Shown piece after piece: positions 28,353-42,800 of a stretch of 64,000 bases of DNA. The notes below the pieces were generated by a model. That model saw nothing but the letters and a program-made list of their open reading frames with translations, ran no database searches and was not told the DNA's origin. Both the position numbers and the translations under genes were made by a program. The first letter of the stretch is position 1, and each line of letters begins with the position of its first letter. The DNA is from Megachile rotundata (taxonomy: Eukaryota > Arthropoda > Insecta > Hymenoptera > Megachilidae): contig NW_027473345.1 in assembly GCF_050947335.1 (NCBI RefSeq), positions 248,001-312,000 of the forward strand, in the 5' to 3' direction.

Positions 28353-30200
28353 GATTGAGACTGTATGATTGTGATTGTATGATTGTTATTGTATGATTGT
28401 GATTGTATGATTGTGATTCTATGATTGTGATTGTATCATTGTGATTGTATGATTGTGGTTGTATGATTGTGATTGTATGATTGTGATTGTATGATTGTGA
28501 TTGTATGATTGTGATTGTGTGATTGCGATTGTGTGATTGTGAATGTATGATTGTGATTGCATGATTGTGATTCTATGATTGTGATTGTATGAATTTGATT
28601 GTATGATTGTGACTGTATGATTGTGATTGTATGATTGTGATTGTATGATTGTGATTGTATGATTGTGATTGTATGAATGTGATTGTATGATTGCGATTGT
28701 ATGATTGCGATTGTATGATTGTGATTGTATGATTGTGATTGTATGATTGTGATTGTATGATTTTGATTGTATAATTGTGATTGTGTGATAGTGATTGTGT
28801 GATTGTGACTGCATGATTGTGATTCTATCATTGTGATTGTATGATTGTGATTGTATGATTGTGATTCTATGATTATGATTGTATGATTGTTATTGTATGA
28901 ATGTGATTGTATGATTGTGATCGTATGATTGTGATTGTGTGATTGCGTTTGTATGATTCTAATTGTATGCATGTGAATGTATAATTCTGATTGTATGTTT
29001 GTGATAATATGATTGCGATTGTATGATTGTGACTGTATGATTGTGATTGTATGATTGTGATTGTATGATTCTGTTTGTATGATTGCGATTGTATGATTAT
29101 GATTGTGTGAATGTGATTGTATGATTGTGATTGTATGATAGTGATTATATGATTGTGATTGTATGACTGTGATTGTATGAATGTGATTGTATGATTGTGA
29201 TTGCATGATTGTTATTGTATGATTGTGATTGTATAATTGTGATTGTATGATTGTGATTGTATCATTGTGATTGTATGATTGTGATTGTATGATTGTGATT
29301 CTATGATTGTGATTGTATGATTGTGATTGTATGATTGCGATTTTCTGATTGCGGTTGTGTGATTGTGACTGTATGATTGTGATTGTATGATTGTGGTTCT
29401 ATGATTGTGATTGTATGATTGTAATTGTATGAATGTGATTGTATGATTGTGATTGTATGATTGTGATTGTATGATTGTGATTGTATGACTGTGATTGTAT
29501 GATTGTGATTGTATAATTGTGATTGTATAATTGTGATTGCATGATTGTGATTGTATGATTGTCATTGTACGATTGTGGTTGTACGATTGTGATTGTACGA
29601 TTGTGATTGTACGATTGTGATTGTATGATTGTGATTGTATGATTGTGATTGTATGATTGTGATTGTATGATTGTGATTGTATGATTGTGATTGTATGATT
29701 GTGATTGTATGATTGTGATTGGTTGATTGTGATTGTATGATTGTGATTGTATGATTGTGATTGTATGATTGTGATTGTATGATTGTGATTGTAAGACTGT
29801 GATTGTATGATTGTGTTTGTATGATTGTGATTGTATGATTGTGATTGCATGATTGTGACTGTGTGATTGTGATTGTACGATTGTGGTTCTATGATTGTGA
29901 TTGTATGATTGTGATTGTATGATTGTGATTGTATGATTGTGATTGTATGATTGTGATTGTATGATTGTGATTGTATGATTGTGATTGTATGATTGTGATT
30001 GTATGATTGTGATTGTATGATTGTGATTGTATGATTGTGATTGTATGATTGTGATTGTATGATTGTGATTGTATGATTGTGATTGTATGATTGTGATTGT
30101 ATGATTGTGATTGTATGATTGTGATTGTATGATTGTGATTGTATGATTGTGATTGTATGATTGTGATTGTATGATTGTGATTGTATGATTGTGATTGTAT
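28353..30200. repeat. Tandem duplication copy 1 (1,848 bp, 132 monomers)
   Basis: Starts at GATTGAGACTGTAT and holds beta 28436-29206, epsilon 29333-29360, the triple GTACGATT after GATTGTGGTTGTAC (from 29571), the GGTT monomer 29711-29724 and a 22-monomer perfect run (29893-30200). It is followed directly by a second copy at a constant offset of 1,848 bp. Confidence 0.88.
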
Positions 30201-32048
30201 GATTGAGACTGTATGATTGTGATTGTATGATTGTTATTGTATGATTGTGATTGTATGATTGTGATTCTATGATTGTGATTGTATCATTGTGATTGTATGA
30301 TTGTGGTTGTATGATTGTGATTGTATGATTGTGATTGTATGATTGTGATTGTATGATTGTGATTGTGTGATTGCGATTGTGTGATTGTGAATGTATGATT
30401 GTGATTGCATGATTGTGATTCTATGATTGTGATTGTATGAATTTGATTGTATGATTGTGACTGTATGATTGTGATTGTATGATTGTGATTGTATGATTGT
30501 GATTGTATGATTGTGATTGTATGAATGTGATTGTATGATTGCGATTGTATGATTGCGATTGTATGATTGTGATTGTATGATTGTGATTGTATGATTGTGA
30601 TTGTATGATTTTGATTGTATAATTGTGATTGTGTGATAGTGATTGTGTGATTGTGACTGCATGATTGTGATTCTATCATTGTGATTGTATGATTGTGATT
30701 GTATGATTGTGATTCTATGATTATGATTGTATGATTGTTATTGTATGAATGTGATTGTATGATTGTGATCGTATGATTGTGATTGTGTGATTGCGTTTGT
30801 ATGATTCTAATTGTATGCATGTGAATGTATAATTCTGATTGTATGTTTGTGATAATATGATTGCGATTGTATGATTGTGACTGTATGATTGTGATTGTAT
30901 GATTGTGATTGTATGATTCTGTTTGTATGATTGCGATTGTATGATTATGATTGTGTGAATGTGATTGTATGATTGTGATTGTATGATAGTGATTATATGA
31001 TTGTGATTGTATGACTGTGATTGTATGAATGTGATTGTATGATTGTGATTGCATGATTGTTATTGTATGATTGTGATTGTATAATTGTGATTGTATGATT
31101 GTGATTGTATCATTGTGATTGTATGATTGTGATTGTATGATTGTGATTCTATGATTGTGATTGTATGATTGTGATTGTATGATTGCGATTTTCTGATTGC
31201 GGTTGTGTGATTGTGACTGTATGATTGTGATTGTATGATTGTGGTTCTATGATTGTGATTGTATGATTGTAATTGTATGAATGTGATTGTATGATTGTGA
31301 TTGTATGATTGTGATTGTATGATTGTGATTGTATGACTGTGATTGTATGATTGTGATTGTATAATTGTGATTGTATAATTGTGATTGCATGATTGTGATT
31401 GTATGATTGTCATTGTACGATTGTGGTTGTACGATTGTGATTGTACGATTGTGATTGTACGATTGTGATTGTATGATTGTGATTGTATGATTGTGATTGT
31501 ATGATTGTGATTGTATGATTGTGATTGTATGATTGTGATTGTATGATTGTGATTGTATGATTGTGATTGGTTGATTGTGATTGTATGATTGTGATTGTAT
31601 GATTGTGATTGTATGATTGTGATTGTATGATTGTGATTGTAAGACTGTGATTGTATGATTGTGTTTGTATGATTGTGATTGTATGATTGTGATTGCATGA
31701 TTGTGACTGTGTGATTGTGATTGTACGATTGTGGTTCTATGATTGTGATTGTATGATTGTGATTGTATGATTGTGATTGTATGATTGTGATTGTATGATT
31801 GTGATTGTATGATTGTGATTGTATGATTGTGATTGTATGATTGTGATTGTATGATTGTGATTGTATGATTGTGATTGTATGATTGTGATTGTATGATTGT
31901 GATTGTATGATTGTGATTGTATGATTGTGATTGTATGATTGTGACTGTATGATTGTGATTGTATGATTGTGATTGTATGATTGTGATTGTATGATTGTGA
32001 TTGTATGATTGTGATTGTATGATTGTGATTGTATGATTGTGATTGTAT
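30201..32048. repeat. Tandem duplication copy 2 (1,848 bp)
   Basis: Beta 30284-31054, epsilon 31181-31208, GTACGATT triple from 31419 and GGTT monomer 31559-31572 all sit 1,848 bp after their partners. Comparing line by line I saw one difference, a C at 31,945 inside the final perfect run. The copy ends where GATTGTGATCGTCT begins (32049). Confidence 0.88.
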
Positions 32049-34242
32049 GATTGTGATCGTCTGATTGTGATTGTGTGATTGTGATTGTATGATTGCGATT
32101 GTATGATTGTGATTGTATGATTGTGATTGTATGATTATGATTGCATGATTGCGATTGTCTGATTACGATTGTGTGATTGTGAATGTATGATTGTGATTGC
32201 ATGATTGTGATTCTATGATTGTGATTGTATGATTGTAATTGTATGAATTTGATTGTATGATTGTGATTGCATGATTGTAATTGTATGAATTTGATTGTAT
32301 GATTGTGACTGTATGATTGTGATTGTATGATTGTGATTGTATGATTGTGATTGTATGATTGTGATCGTATGATTATGATTGCATGATTCCGATTGTCTGA
32401 TTGCGATTGTGTGATTGTGAATGTATGATTGTGATTGTATGATTGTGATTGTATGATTGTGTTTGTATGATTGCGATTGTATGATTATGATTGTGTGAAT
32501 GTGATTGTATGATTGTGATTGTATGATTGTGATTATATGATTGTGATTGTCTGACTGTGATTGTATGATTGTGATTGTATGATTGTGATTGTATGATTGT
32601 GATTCTATGATTGTTATTGTAGGATTGTGATTGTACAATTGCGATTGTATGATTGTGATGGTGTGATTGTGATTGCATGATTGTGATTGCATGATTGTGA
32701 TTGTATGATGGTGATTGTGTGATTGCGTTTGTATCATGCTAATTGTATGCATGTGAATGTATAATTCTGATTGTATGTTTGTGATAATGTGATTGCGATT
32801 GTAGGATTGTGATTGTATGGTTGTGATTGTAAGATGGTAATTGTATGATTGTGATTGTATTATTTTGATTGTATAATTGTGATTGTGTGATTGTGACTGC
32901 ATGATTGTGATTCTATGATTGTGAATGTATGATTGTGATTGTATGATTGTGATTCTATGATTATGATTGTATGATTGTTATTGTATGAATGTGATTGTAT
33001 GATTGTGATCGTATGATTGTGATTGTGTGATTGCGTTTGTATGATTCTAATTGTATGAATGTGAATGTATAATTCTGATTGTATGTTTGTGATAATATGA
33101 TTGCGATTGTATGATTGAGACTGTATGATTGTGATTGTATGATTGTTATTGTATGATTGTGATTGTATGATTGTGATTCTATGATTGTGATTGTATCATT
33201 GTGATTGTATGATTGTGGTTGTATGATTGTGATTGTATGATTGTGATTGTATGATTGTGATTGTATGATTGTGATTGTGTGATTGCGATTGTGTGATTGT
33301 GAATGTATGATTGTGATTGCATGATTGTGATTCTATGATTGTGATTGTATGAATTTGATTGTATGATTGTGACTGTATGATTGTGATTGTATGATTGTGA
33401 TTGTATGATTGTGATTGTATGATTGTGATTGTATGAATGTGATTGTATGATTGTGATTGTATGATTGCGATTGTATGATTGTGATTGTATGATTGTGATT
33501 GTATGATTGTGATTGTATGATTTTGATTGTATAATTGTGATTGTGTGATAGTGATTGTGTGATTGTGACTGCATGATTGTGATTCTATCATTGTGATTGT
33601 ATGATTGTGATTGTATGATTGTGATTCTATGATTATGATTGTATGATTGTTATTGTATGAATGTGATTGTATGATTGTGATCGTATGATTGTGATTGTGT
33701 GATTGCGTTTGTATGATTCTAATTGTATGCATGTGAATGTATAATTCTGATTGTATGTTTGTGATAATATGATTGCGATTGTATGATTGTGACTGTATGA
33801 TTGTGATTGTATGATTGTGATTGTATGATTCTGTTTGTATGATTGCGATTGTATGATTATGATTGTGTGAATGTGATTGTATGATTGTGATTGTATGATA
33901 GTGATTATATGATTGTGATTGTATGACTGTGATTGTGTGAATGTGATTGTATGATTGTGATTGCATGATTGTTATTGTATGATTGTGATTGTATAATTGT
34001 GATTGTATGATTGTGATTGTATCATTGTGATTGTATGATTGTGATTGTATGATTGTGATTGTATGATTGTGATTGTATGATTGTGATTGTATGATTGTGA
34101 TTGTATGATTGTGATTGTATGATTGTGATTGTATGATTGTGATTGCATGATTGTTATTGTATGATTGTGATTGTATAATTGTGATTGTATGATTGTGATT
34201 GTATCATAGTGATTGTATGATTGTGATTGTATGATTGTGATT
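32049..34242. repeat. Transplanted segment plus unit 10
   Basis: From GATTGTGATCGTCT (32049) the sequence follows 20685 onward at a constant offset of 11,364 bp. This covers a doubled GATTGTAATTGTAT-GAATTTGATTGTAT pair, the truncated gamma and the alpha landmark (21371 and 32735). Alpha 32651-32916 has lost one GATAGTGATTGTGT monomer near 32,890. Beta is 33196-33966, followed by about nine consensus monomers. Confidence 0.82.
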
Positions 34243-35646
34243 CTATGATTGTGATTGTAGGATTGTGATTGTACAATTGCGATTGTCTGATTGCGATTGT
34301 GTGATTGTGATTGTATGATTGTGTTTGTGTGATTGCGTTTGTATGATTCTAATTGTATGCATGTGAATGTATAATTCTGATTGTATATTTGTGATAATAT
34401 GATTGCGATTGTATGATTGCGATTGTATGATTGTGATTGTATGATTGTTATTGTATGATTGTGATTGTATGATTGTGATTGTATGATTGTGATTGTATGA
34501 TTGTGATTGTATGATTGTGATTGTATGATTGTGATGGTGTGATTGTGATTGCACGATTGTGATTGCATGATTGTGATTGTATGATGGTGATTGTGTGATT
34601 GCGTTTGTATCATGCTAATTGTATGCATGTGAATGTATAATTCTGATTGTATGTTTGTGATAATGTGATTGCGATTGTAGGATTGTGATTGTATGGTTGT
34701 GATTGTAAGATGGTAATTGTATGATTGTGATTGTATTATTTTGATTGTATAATTGTGATTGTGTGATAGTGATTGTGTGATTGTGACTGCATGATTGTTA
34801 TTCTATGATTGTGAATGTATGATTGTGATTGTATGATTGTGATTCTATGATTATGATTGTATGATTGTTATTGTATGAATGTGATTGTATGATTGTGATC
34901 GTATGATTGTGATTGTGTGATTGCGTTTGTATGATTCTAATTGTATGCATGTGAATGTATAATTCTGATTGTATGTTTGTGATAATATGATTGCGATTGT
35001 ATGATTGAGACTGTATGATTGTGATTGTATGATTGTTATTGTATGATTGTGATTGTATGATTGTGATTCTATGATTGTGATTGTATCATTGTGATTGTAT
35101 GATTGTGGTTGTATGATTGTGATTGTATGATTGTGATTGTATGATTGTGATTGTATGATTGTGATTGTGTGATTGCGATTGTGTGATTGTGAATGTATGA
35201 TTGTGATTGCATGATTGTGATTCTATGATTGTGATTGTATGAATTTGATTGTATGAATGTGACTGTATGATTGTGATTGTATGATTGTGATTGTATGATT
35301 GTGATTGTATGATTGTGATTGTATGAATGTGATTGTATGATTGTGATTGTATGATTGCGATTGTATGATTGTGATTGTATGATTGTGATTGTATGATTGT
35401 GATTGTATGATTTTGATTGTATAATTGTGATTGTGTGATAGTGATTGTGTAATTGTGACTGCATGATTGTGATTCTATCATTGTGATTGTATGATTGTGA
35501 TTGTATGATTGTGATTCTATGATTATGATTGTATGATTGTTATTGTATGAATGTGATTGTATGATTGTGATCGTATGATTGTGATTGTGTGATTGCGTTT
35601 GTATGATTCTAATTGTATGCATGTGAATGTATAATTCTGATTGTAT

Positions 35647-35758
35647 GTTTGTGATAATATGATTGCGATTGTATGATTGTGACTGTATGATTGTGATTGT
35701 ATGTTTGTGATAATATGATTGCGATTGTATGATTGTGACTGTATGATTGTGATTGTAT
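35647..35758. repeat. 56-bp (4-monomer) tandem duplication
   Basis: The four monomers beginning with GTTTGTGATAATAT (35647-35702) are repeated immediately (35703-35758). Other beta copies have this set once. This is a small, recent-looking in-register duplication. Confidence 0.85.
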
Positions 35759-36584
35759 GATTGTGATTGTATGATTCTGTTTGTATGATTGCGATTGTAT
35801 GACTATGATTGTATGACTGTGATTGTATGAATGTGATTGTATGATTGTGATTGCATGATTGTTATTGTATGATTGTGATTGTATAATTGTGATTGTATGA
35901 TTGTGATTGTATCATTGTGATTGTATGATTGTGATTGTATGATTGTGATTCTATGATTGTGATTGTATGATTGTGATTGTATGATTGCGATTTTCTGATT
36001 GCGGTTGTGTGATTGTGACTGTATGATTGTGATTGTATGATTGTGGTTCTATGATTGTGATTGTATGATTGTAATTGTATGAATGTGATTGTATGATTGT
36101 GATTGTATGATTGTGATTGTATGATTGTGATTGTATGATTGTGATTGTATGACTGTGATTGTATGATTGTGATTGTATAATTGTGATTGTATAATTGTGA
36201 TTGCATGATTGTGGTTGTATGATTGTCATTGTACGATTGTGGTTGTATGATTGTGATTGTATGATTGTGATTGTATGATTGTGATTGTATGATTGTGATT
36301 GTATGATTGTGATTGTATGATTGTGATTGTATGATTGTGATTGTATGATTGTGATTGGTTGATTGTGATTGCATGATTGTGATTGTATGATTGTGATTGT
36401 ATGATTGTGATTGTATGATTGTGATTGTATGATTGTGATTGTAAGACTGTGATTGTATGATTGTGATTGTATGATTGTGATTGTATGATTGTGATTGTAT
36501 GATTGTGATTGCATGATTGTGACTGTGTGATTGTGATTGTACGATTGTGGTTCTATGATTGTAATTGTATGATTGTGATTCTAT

Positions 36585-37032
36585 GATTGTGATTGTATGA
36601 TTGTGATTGTATGATTGTGATTGTATGATTGTGATTGTATGATTGTGATTGTATGATTGTGATTGTATGATTGTGATTGTATGATTGTGATTGTATGATT
36701 GTGATTGTATGATTGTGATTGTATGATTGTGATTGTATGATTGTGATTGTATGATTGTGATTGTATGATTGTGATTGTATGATTGTGATTGTATGATTGT
36801 GATTGTATGATTGTGATTGTATGATTGTGATTGTATGATTGTGATTGTATGATTGTGATTGTATGATTGTGATTGTATGATTGTGATTGTATGATTGTGA
36901 TTGTATGATTGTGATTGTATGATTGTGATTGTATGATTGTGATTGTATGATTGTGATTGTATGATTGTGATTGTATGATTGTGATTGTATGATTGTGATT
37001 GTATGATTGTGATTGTATGATTGTGATTGTAT
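36585..37032. repeat. Homogenised run, 32 identical monomers (longest)
   Basis: 448 bp without a variant base, the longest perfect tract I found. It starts after GATTGTGATTCTAT and ends at GAATGTGATTGTAT, the same two borders as the 29-monomer run at 19.6 kb. Confidence 0.92.
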
Positions 37033-38598
37033 GAATGTGATTGTATGATTGTGATTGTATGATTGCGATTTTATGATTGTGATCGTAAGACTGTGATTGT
37101 ATGATTGTGATTGCATTATTGTGATTGTGTAATTGTGATTGTACGATTGTGGTTCTATGATTGTAATTGTATGTTTGTGTTTGTATAATTGTGATTGTAT
37201 GATTGTGATTGTATGATTGTGACTGTATGATTGTGATTGTACGATTGTGATTGTACGATTGTGATTGTACGATTGTGATTTTATGATTGTGACTGTATGA
37301 TTGTAACTGTATGATAGAGATTGTGTAAATGCGATTGTGATTGCATGATCGTAATTGTATGATTGTGAATGTATGATTATGATTGCATGATTGCGATTGT
37401 CTGATTGCGATTGTGTGATTGTGAATGTATGATTGTGATTGCATGATTGTGATTCTATGATTGTGATTGTATGATTGTAATTGTATGAATTTGATTGTAT
37501 GATTGTGATTGTATGATTGTGATTGTGTGATTGCGTTTGTATGATTCCAATTGTATGCATGTGAATGTATAATTCTGATTGTATGTTTGTGATAATATCA
37601 TTGCGATTGTATGATTGAGATTGTATGATTGCGATTGTATGATTGTGATTGTATGATTGTGATTGTATGATTGTGATTGTATGATTGTGATCGTATGATT
37701 GTGATTGTGTGATTGTGATTGTATGATTGTGATTGTATGATTGTGATTGTATGATTGTGATTGTATGATTATGATTGCATGATTGCGATTGTCTGATTAC
37801 GATTGTGTGATTGTGAATGTATGATTGTGATTGCATGATTGTGATTCTATGATTGTGATTGTATGATTGTAATTGTATGAATTTGATTGTATGATTGTGA
37901 CTGTATGATTGTGATTGTATGATTGTGATTGTATGATTGTGATTGTATGATTGTGATTGTATGAATGTGATTGTATGATTGTGATTGTATGATTGCGATT
38001 GTATGATTGTGATCGTAAGACTGTGATTGTATGATTGTGATTGTATGATTGTGATTGTATGATTGTGATTGCATGATTGTGATTGTGTGATTGTGATTGT
38101 ACAATTGTGGTTCTATGATTGTAATTGTATGATTGTGTTTGTATAATTGTGATTGTATGATTGTGATTGTATGATTGTGATTGTATGATTGTGACTGTAT
38201 GATTGTGATTGTACGATTGTGATTGTACAATTGTGATTGTACGATTGTGATTTTATGATTGTGACTGTATGATTGTAACTGTATGATAGAGATTGTGTAA
38301 ATGCGATTGTGATTGCATGATCGCAATTGTATGATTGTGAATGTATGATTATGATTGCATGATTGCGATTGTCTGATTGCGATTGTGTGATTGTGAATGT
38401 ATGATTGTGATTGTATGATTGTGATTGTATGATTGTGTTTGTATGATTGCGATTGTATGATTATGATTGTGTGAATGTGATTGTATGATTGTGATTGTAT
38501 GATTGTGATTATATGATTGTGATTGTCTGACTGTGATTGTATGATTGTGATTGTATGATTGTGATTGTATGATTGTGTTTATATGATTGCGATTGTAT

Positions 38599-38625
38599 GC
38601 TTATGATGTTGTATGTTATGAGTGT
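38599..38625. other. Irregular 27-bp join breaking the 14-bp register
   Basis: The sequence starts as the usual GCTTATGAT monomer but continues GTTGTATGTTATGAGTGT before rejoining GATTGTGACTGCAT at 38626. Its length is 27 bp, one less than two monomers, and the text matches no other place in the window. Modules on the two sides do not normally adjoin: a delta2 right flank on the left, an alpha/beta spacer on the right. An end-joining repair scar or an assembly or consensus error would both fit. Confidence 0.8.
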
Positions 38626-39837
38626 GATTGTGACTGCATGATTGTGATTCTATGATTGTGAATGTATGATTGTGATTGTATGATTGTGATTCTATGATTA
38701 TGATTGTATGATTGTTATTGTATGAATGTGATTGTACGATTGTGATTGTACGATTGTGATTGTACGATTGTGATTTTATGATTGTGACTGTATGATTGTA
38801 ACTGTATGATAGAGATTGTGTAAATGCGATTGTGATTGCATGATCGTAATTGTATGATTGTGAATGTATGATTATGATTGCATGATTGCGATTGTCTGAT
38901 TGCGATTGTGTGATTGTGAATGTATGATTGTGATTGCATGATTGTGATTCTATGATTGTGATTGTATGATTGTAATTGTATGAATTTGATTGTATGATTG
39001 TGATTGTATGATTGTGATTGTGTGATTGCGTTTGTATGATTCCAATTGTATGCATGTGAATGTATAATTCTGATTGTATGTTTGTGATAATATCATTGCG
39101 ATTGTATGATTGAGATTGTATGATTGAGATTGTATGATTGTGATTGTATGATTGTGATTGTATGATTGTGTTTGTATAATTGTGATTGTATGATTGTGAT
39201 TGTATGATTGTGATTGTATGATTGTGACTGTATGATTGTGATTGTACGATTGTGATTGTACAATTGTGATTGTACGATTGTGATTTTATGATTGTGACTG
39301 TATGATTGTAACGGTATGATAGAGATTGTGTAAATGCGATTGTGATTGCATGATCGCAATTGTATGATTGTGAATGTATGATTATGATTGCATGATTGCG
39401 ATTGTCTGATTGCGATTGTGTGATTGTGAATGTATGATTGTGATTGTATGATTGTGATTGTATGATTGTGTTTGTATGATTGCGATTGTATGATTATGAT
39501 TGTGTGAATGTGATTGTATGATTGTGATTGTATGATTGTGATTATATGATTGTGATTGTCTGACTGTGATTGTATGATTGTGATTGTATGATTGTGATTG
39601 TATGATTGTGTTTATATGATTGCGATTGTATGCTTATGATTGTGTGAATGTGATTGTATGATTGTGATTGTATGATTGTGATTATATGATTGTGATTGTA
39701 TGACTGTGATTGTATGATTGTGATTGTATGATTGTGATTGCATGATTGTTATTGTATGATTGTGATTGTATAATTGTGATTGTATGATTGTGATTGTATC
39801 ATTGTGATTGTATGATTGTGATTGTATGATTGTGATT
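38626..39837. repeat. Compressed delta1-CCAATT-delta2 block
   Basis: After the irregular join, a short spacer switches near 38,733 into GTACGATT repeats, then delta1 (hexamer 38822), CCAATT block (ATGCAT 39050-39055) and delta2 (hexamer 39332). The two hexamers are 510 bp apart instead of the usual 958-986, so 33 monomers are missing relative to the 972-bp form. Confidence 0.8.
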
Positions 39838-42800
39838 CTATGATTCTGATTGTAGGATTGTTATTGTACAATTGCGATTGTCTGATTGCGATTGTGTGAT
39901 TGTGATTGTATGATTGTGTTTGTGTGATTGCGCTTGTATGATTCTAATTGTATGCATGTGAATGTATAATTCTGATTGTACATTTGTGATAATATGATTG
40001 CGATTGTATGATTGCGATTGTATGATTGTGATTGTATGATTGTTATTGTATGATTGTGATTGTATGATTGTGATTGTATGATTGTGATTGTATGATTGTG
40101 ATTGTATGATTGTGATTGTATGATTGTGATGGTGTGATTGTGATTGCATGATTGTGATTGCATGATTGTGATTGTATGATGGTGATTGTGTGATTGCGTT
40201 TGTATCATGCTAATTGTATGCATGTGAATGTATAATTCTGATTGTATGTTTGTGATAATGTGATTGCGATTGTAGGATTGTGATTGTATGGTTGTGATTG
40301 TAAGATGGTAATTGTATGATTGTGATTGTATTATTTTGATTGTATAATTGTGATTGTGTGATAGTGATTGTGTGATTGTGACTGCATGATTGTGATTCTA
40401 TGATTGTGAATGTATGATTGTGATTGTATGATTGTGATTCTATGATTATGATTGTATGATTGTTATTGTATGAATGTGATTGTATGATTGTGATCGTATG
40501 ATTGTGATTGTGTGATTGCGTTTGTATGATTCTAATTGTATGCATGTGAATGTATAATTCTGATTGTATGTTTGTGATAATATGATTGCGATTGTATGAT
40601 TGAGACTGTATGATTGTGATTGTATGATTGTTATTGTATGATTGTGATTGTATGATTGTGATTCTATGATTGTGATTGTATCATTGTGATTGTATGATTG
40701 TGGTTGTATGATTGTGATTGTATGATTGTGATTGTATGATTGTGATTGTATAATTGTGATTGTGTGATAGTGATTGTGTGATTGTGACTGCATGATTGTG
40801 ATTCTATCATTGTGATTGTATGATTGTGATTGTATGATTGTGATTCTATGATTCTGATTGTAGGATTGTTATTGTACAATTGCGATTGTCTGATTGCGAT
40901 TGTGTGATTGTGATTGTATGATTGTGTTTGTGTGATTGCGCTTGTATGATTCTAATTGTATGCATGTGAATGTATAATTCTGATTGTATATTTGTGATAA
41001 TATGATTGCGATTGTATGATTGCGATTGTATGATTGTGATTGTATGATTGTTATTGTATGATTGTGATTGTATGATTGTGATTGTATGATTGTGATTGTA
41101 TGATTGCGATTGTATGATTGTGATTGTATGATTGTGATTGTATGATTGTGATTGTATGATTTTGATTGTATAATTGTGATTGTGTGATAGTGATTGTGTG
41201 ATTGTGACTGCATGATTGTGATTCTATCATTGTGATTGTATGATTGTGATTGTATGATTGTGATTCTATGATTATGATTGTATGATTGTTATTGTATGAA
41301 TGTGATTGTATGATTGTGATTGTATGATTGTGATTGTGTGATTGCGTTTGTATGATTCTAATTGTATGCATGTGAATGTATAATTCTGATTGTATGTTTG
41401 TGATAATATGATTGCGATTGTATGATTGTGACTGTATGATTGTGATTGTATGATTGTGATTGTATGATTCTGTTTGTATGATTGCGATTGTATGATTATG
41501 ATTGTGTGAATGTGATTGTATGATTGTGATTGTATGATAGTGATTATATGATTGTGATTGTATGACTGTGATTGTATGAATGTGATTGTATGATTGTGAT
41601 TGCATGATTGTTATTGTATGATTGTGATTGTATAATTGTGATTGTATGATTGTGATTGTATCATTGTGATTGTATGATTGTGATTGTATGATTGTGATTC
41701 TATGATTGTGATTGTATGATTGTGATTGTATAATTGTGATTGCATGATTGTGATTGTATGATTGTCATTGTACGATTGTGGTTGTATGATTGTGATTGTA
41801 TCATTGTGATTGTATGATTGTGATTGTATGATTGTGATTGTATGATTGTGATTGTATGATTGTGATTGTATGATTGTGATTGTATGATTGTGATTGTACG
41901 ATTGTGATTGTATGATTGTGATTGGTTGATTGTGATTGTATGATTGTGATTGTATGATTGTGATTGTATGATTGTGATTGTATGATTGTGATTGTAAGAC
42001 TGTGATTGTATGATTGTGTTTGTATGATTGTGATTGTATGATTGTGATTGCATGATTGTGACTGTGTGATTGTGATTGTACGATTGTGGTTCTATGATTG
42101 TGATTGTATGATTGTGATTGTATGATTGTGATTGTATGATTGTGATTGTATGATTGTGATTGTATGATTGTGATTGTATGATTGTGATTGTATGATTGTG
42201 ATTGTACGATTGTGATTTTATGATTGTGACTGTATGATTGTAACTGTATGATAGAGATTGTGTAAATGCGATTGTGATTGCATGATCGTAATTGTATGAT
42301 TGTGAATGTATGATTATGATTGCATGATTGCGATTGTCTGATTGCGATTGTGTGATTGTGAATGTATGATTGTGATTGCATGATTGTGATTCTATGATTG
42401 TGATTGTATGATTGTAATTGTATGAATTTGATTGTATGATTGTGATTGTATGATTGTGATTGTGTGATTGCGTTTGTATGATTCCAATTGTATGCATGTG
42501 AATGTATAATTCTGATTGTATGTTTGTGATAATATCATTGCGATTGTATGATTGAGATTGTATGATTGAGATTGTATGATTGTGATTGTATGATTGTGAT
42601 TGTATGATTGTGATTGTATGATTGTGATCGTATGATTGTGATTGTGTGATTGTGATTGTATGATTGTGATTGTATGATTGTGATTGTATGATTGTGATTG
42701 TATGATTATGATTGCATGATTGCGATTGTCTGATTACGATTGTGTGATTGTGAATGTATGATTGTGATTGCATGATTGTGATTCTATGATTGTGATTGTA

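Larger units (their letters stand above)
34243..38598. repeat. Higher-order unit 11, complete
   Basis: Gamma 34243, alpha 34527-34806 (landmark 34611), beta from 35086 with a 4-monomer internal duplication, epsilon 35983-36010, GGTT monomer 36347-36360, homogenised run 36585-37032, delta1 (hexamer 37327), CCAATT block (ATGCAT 37555-37560) and delta2 (hexamer 38299). All expected modules are present in order. Confidence 0.85.
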
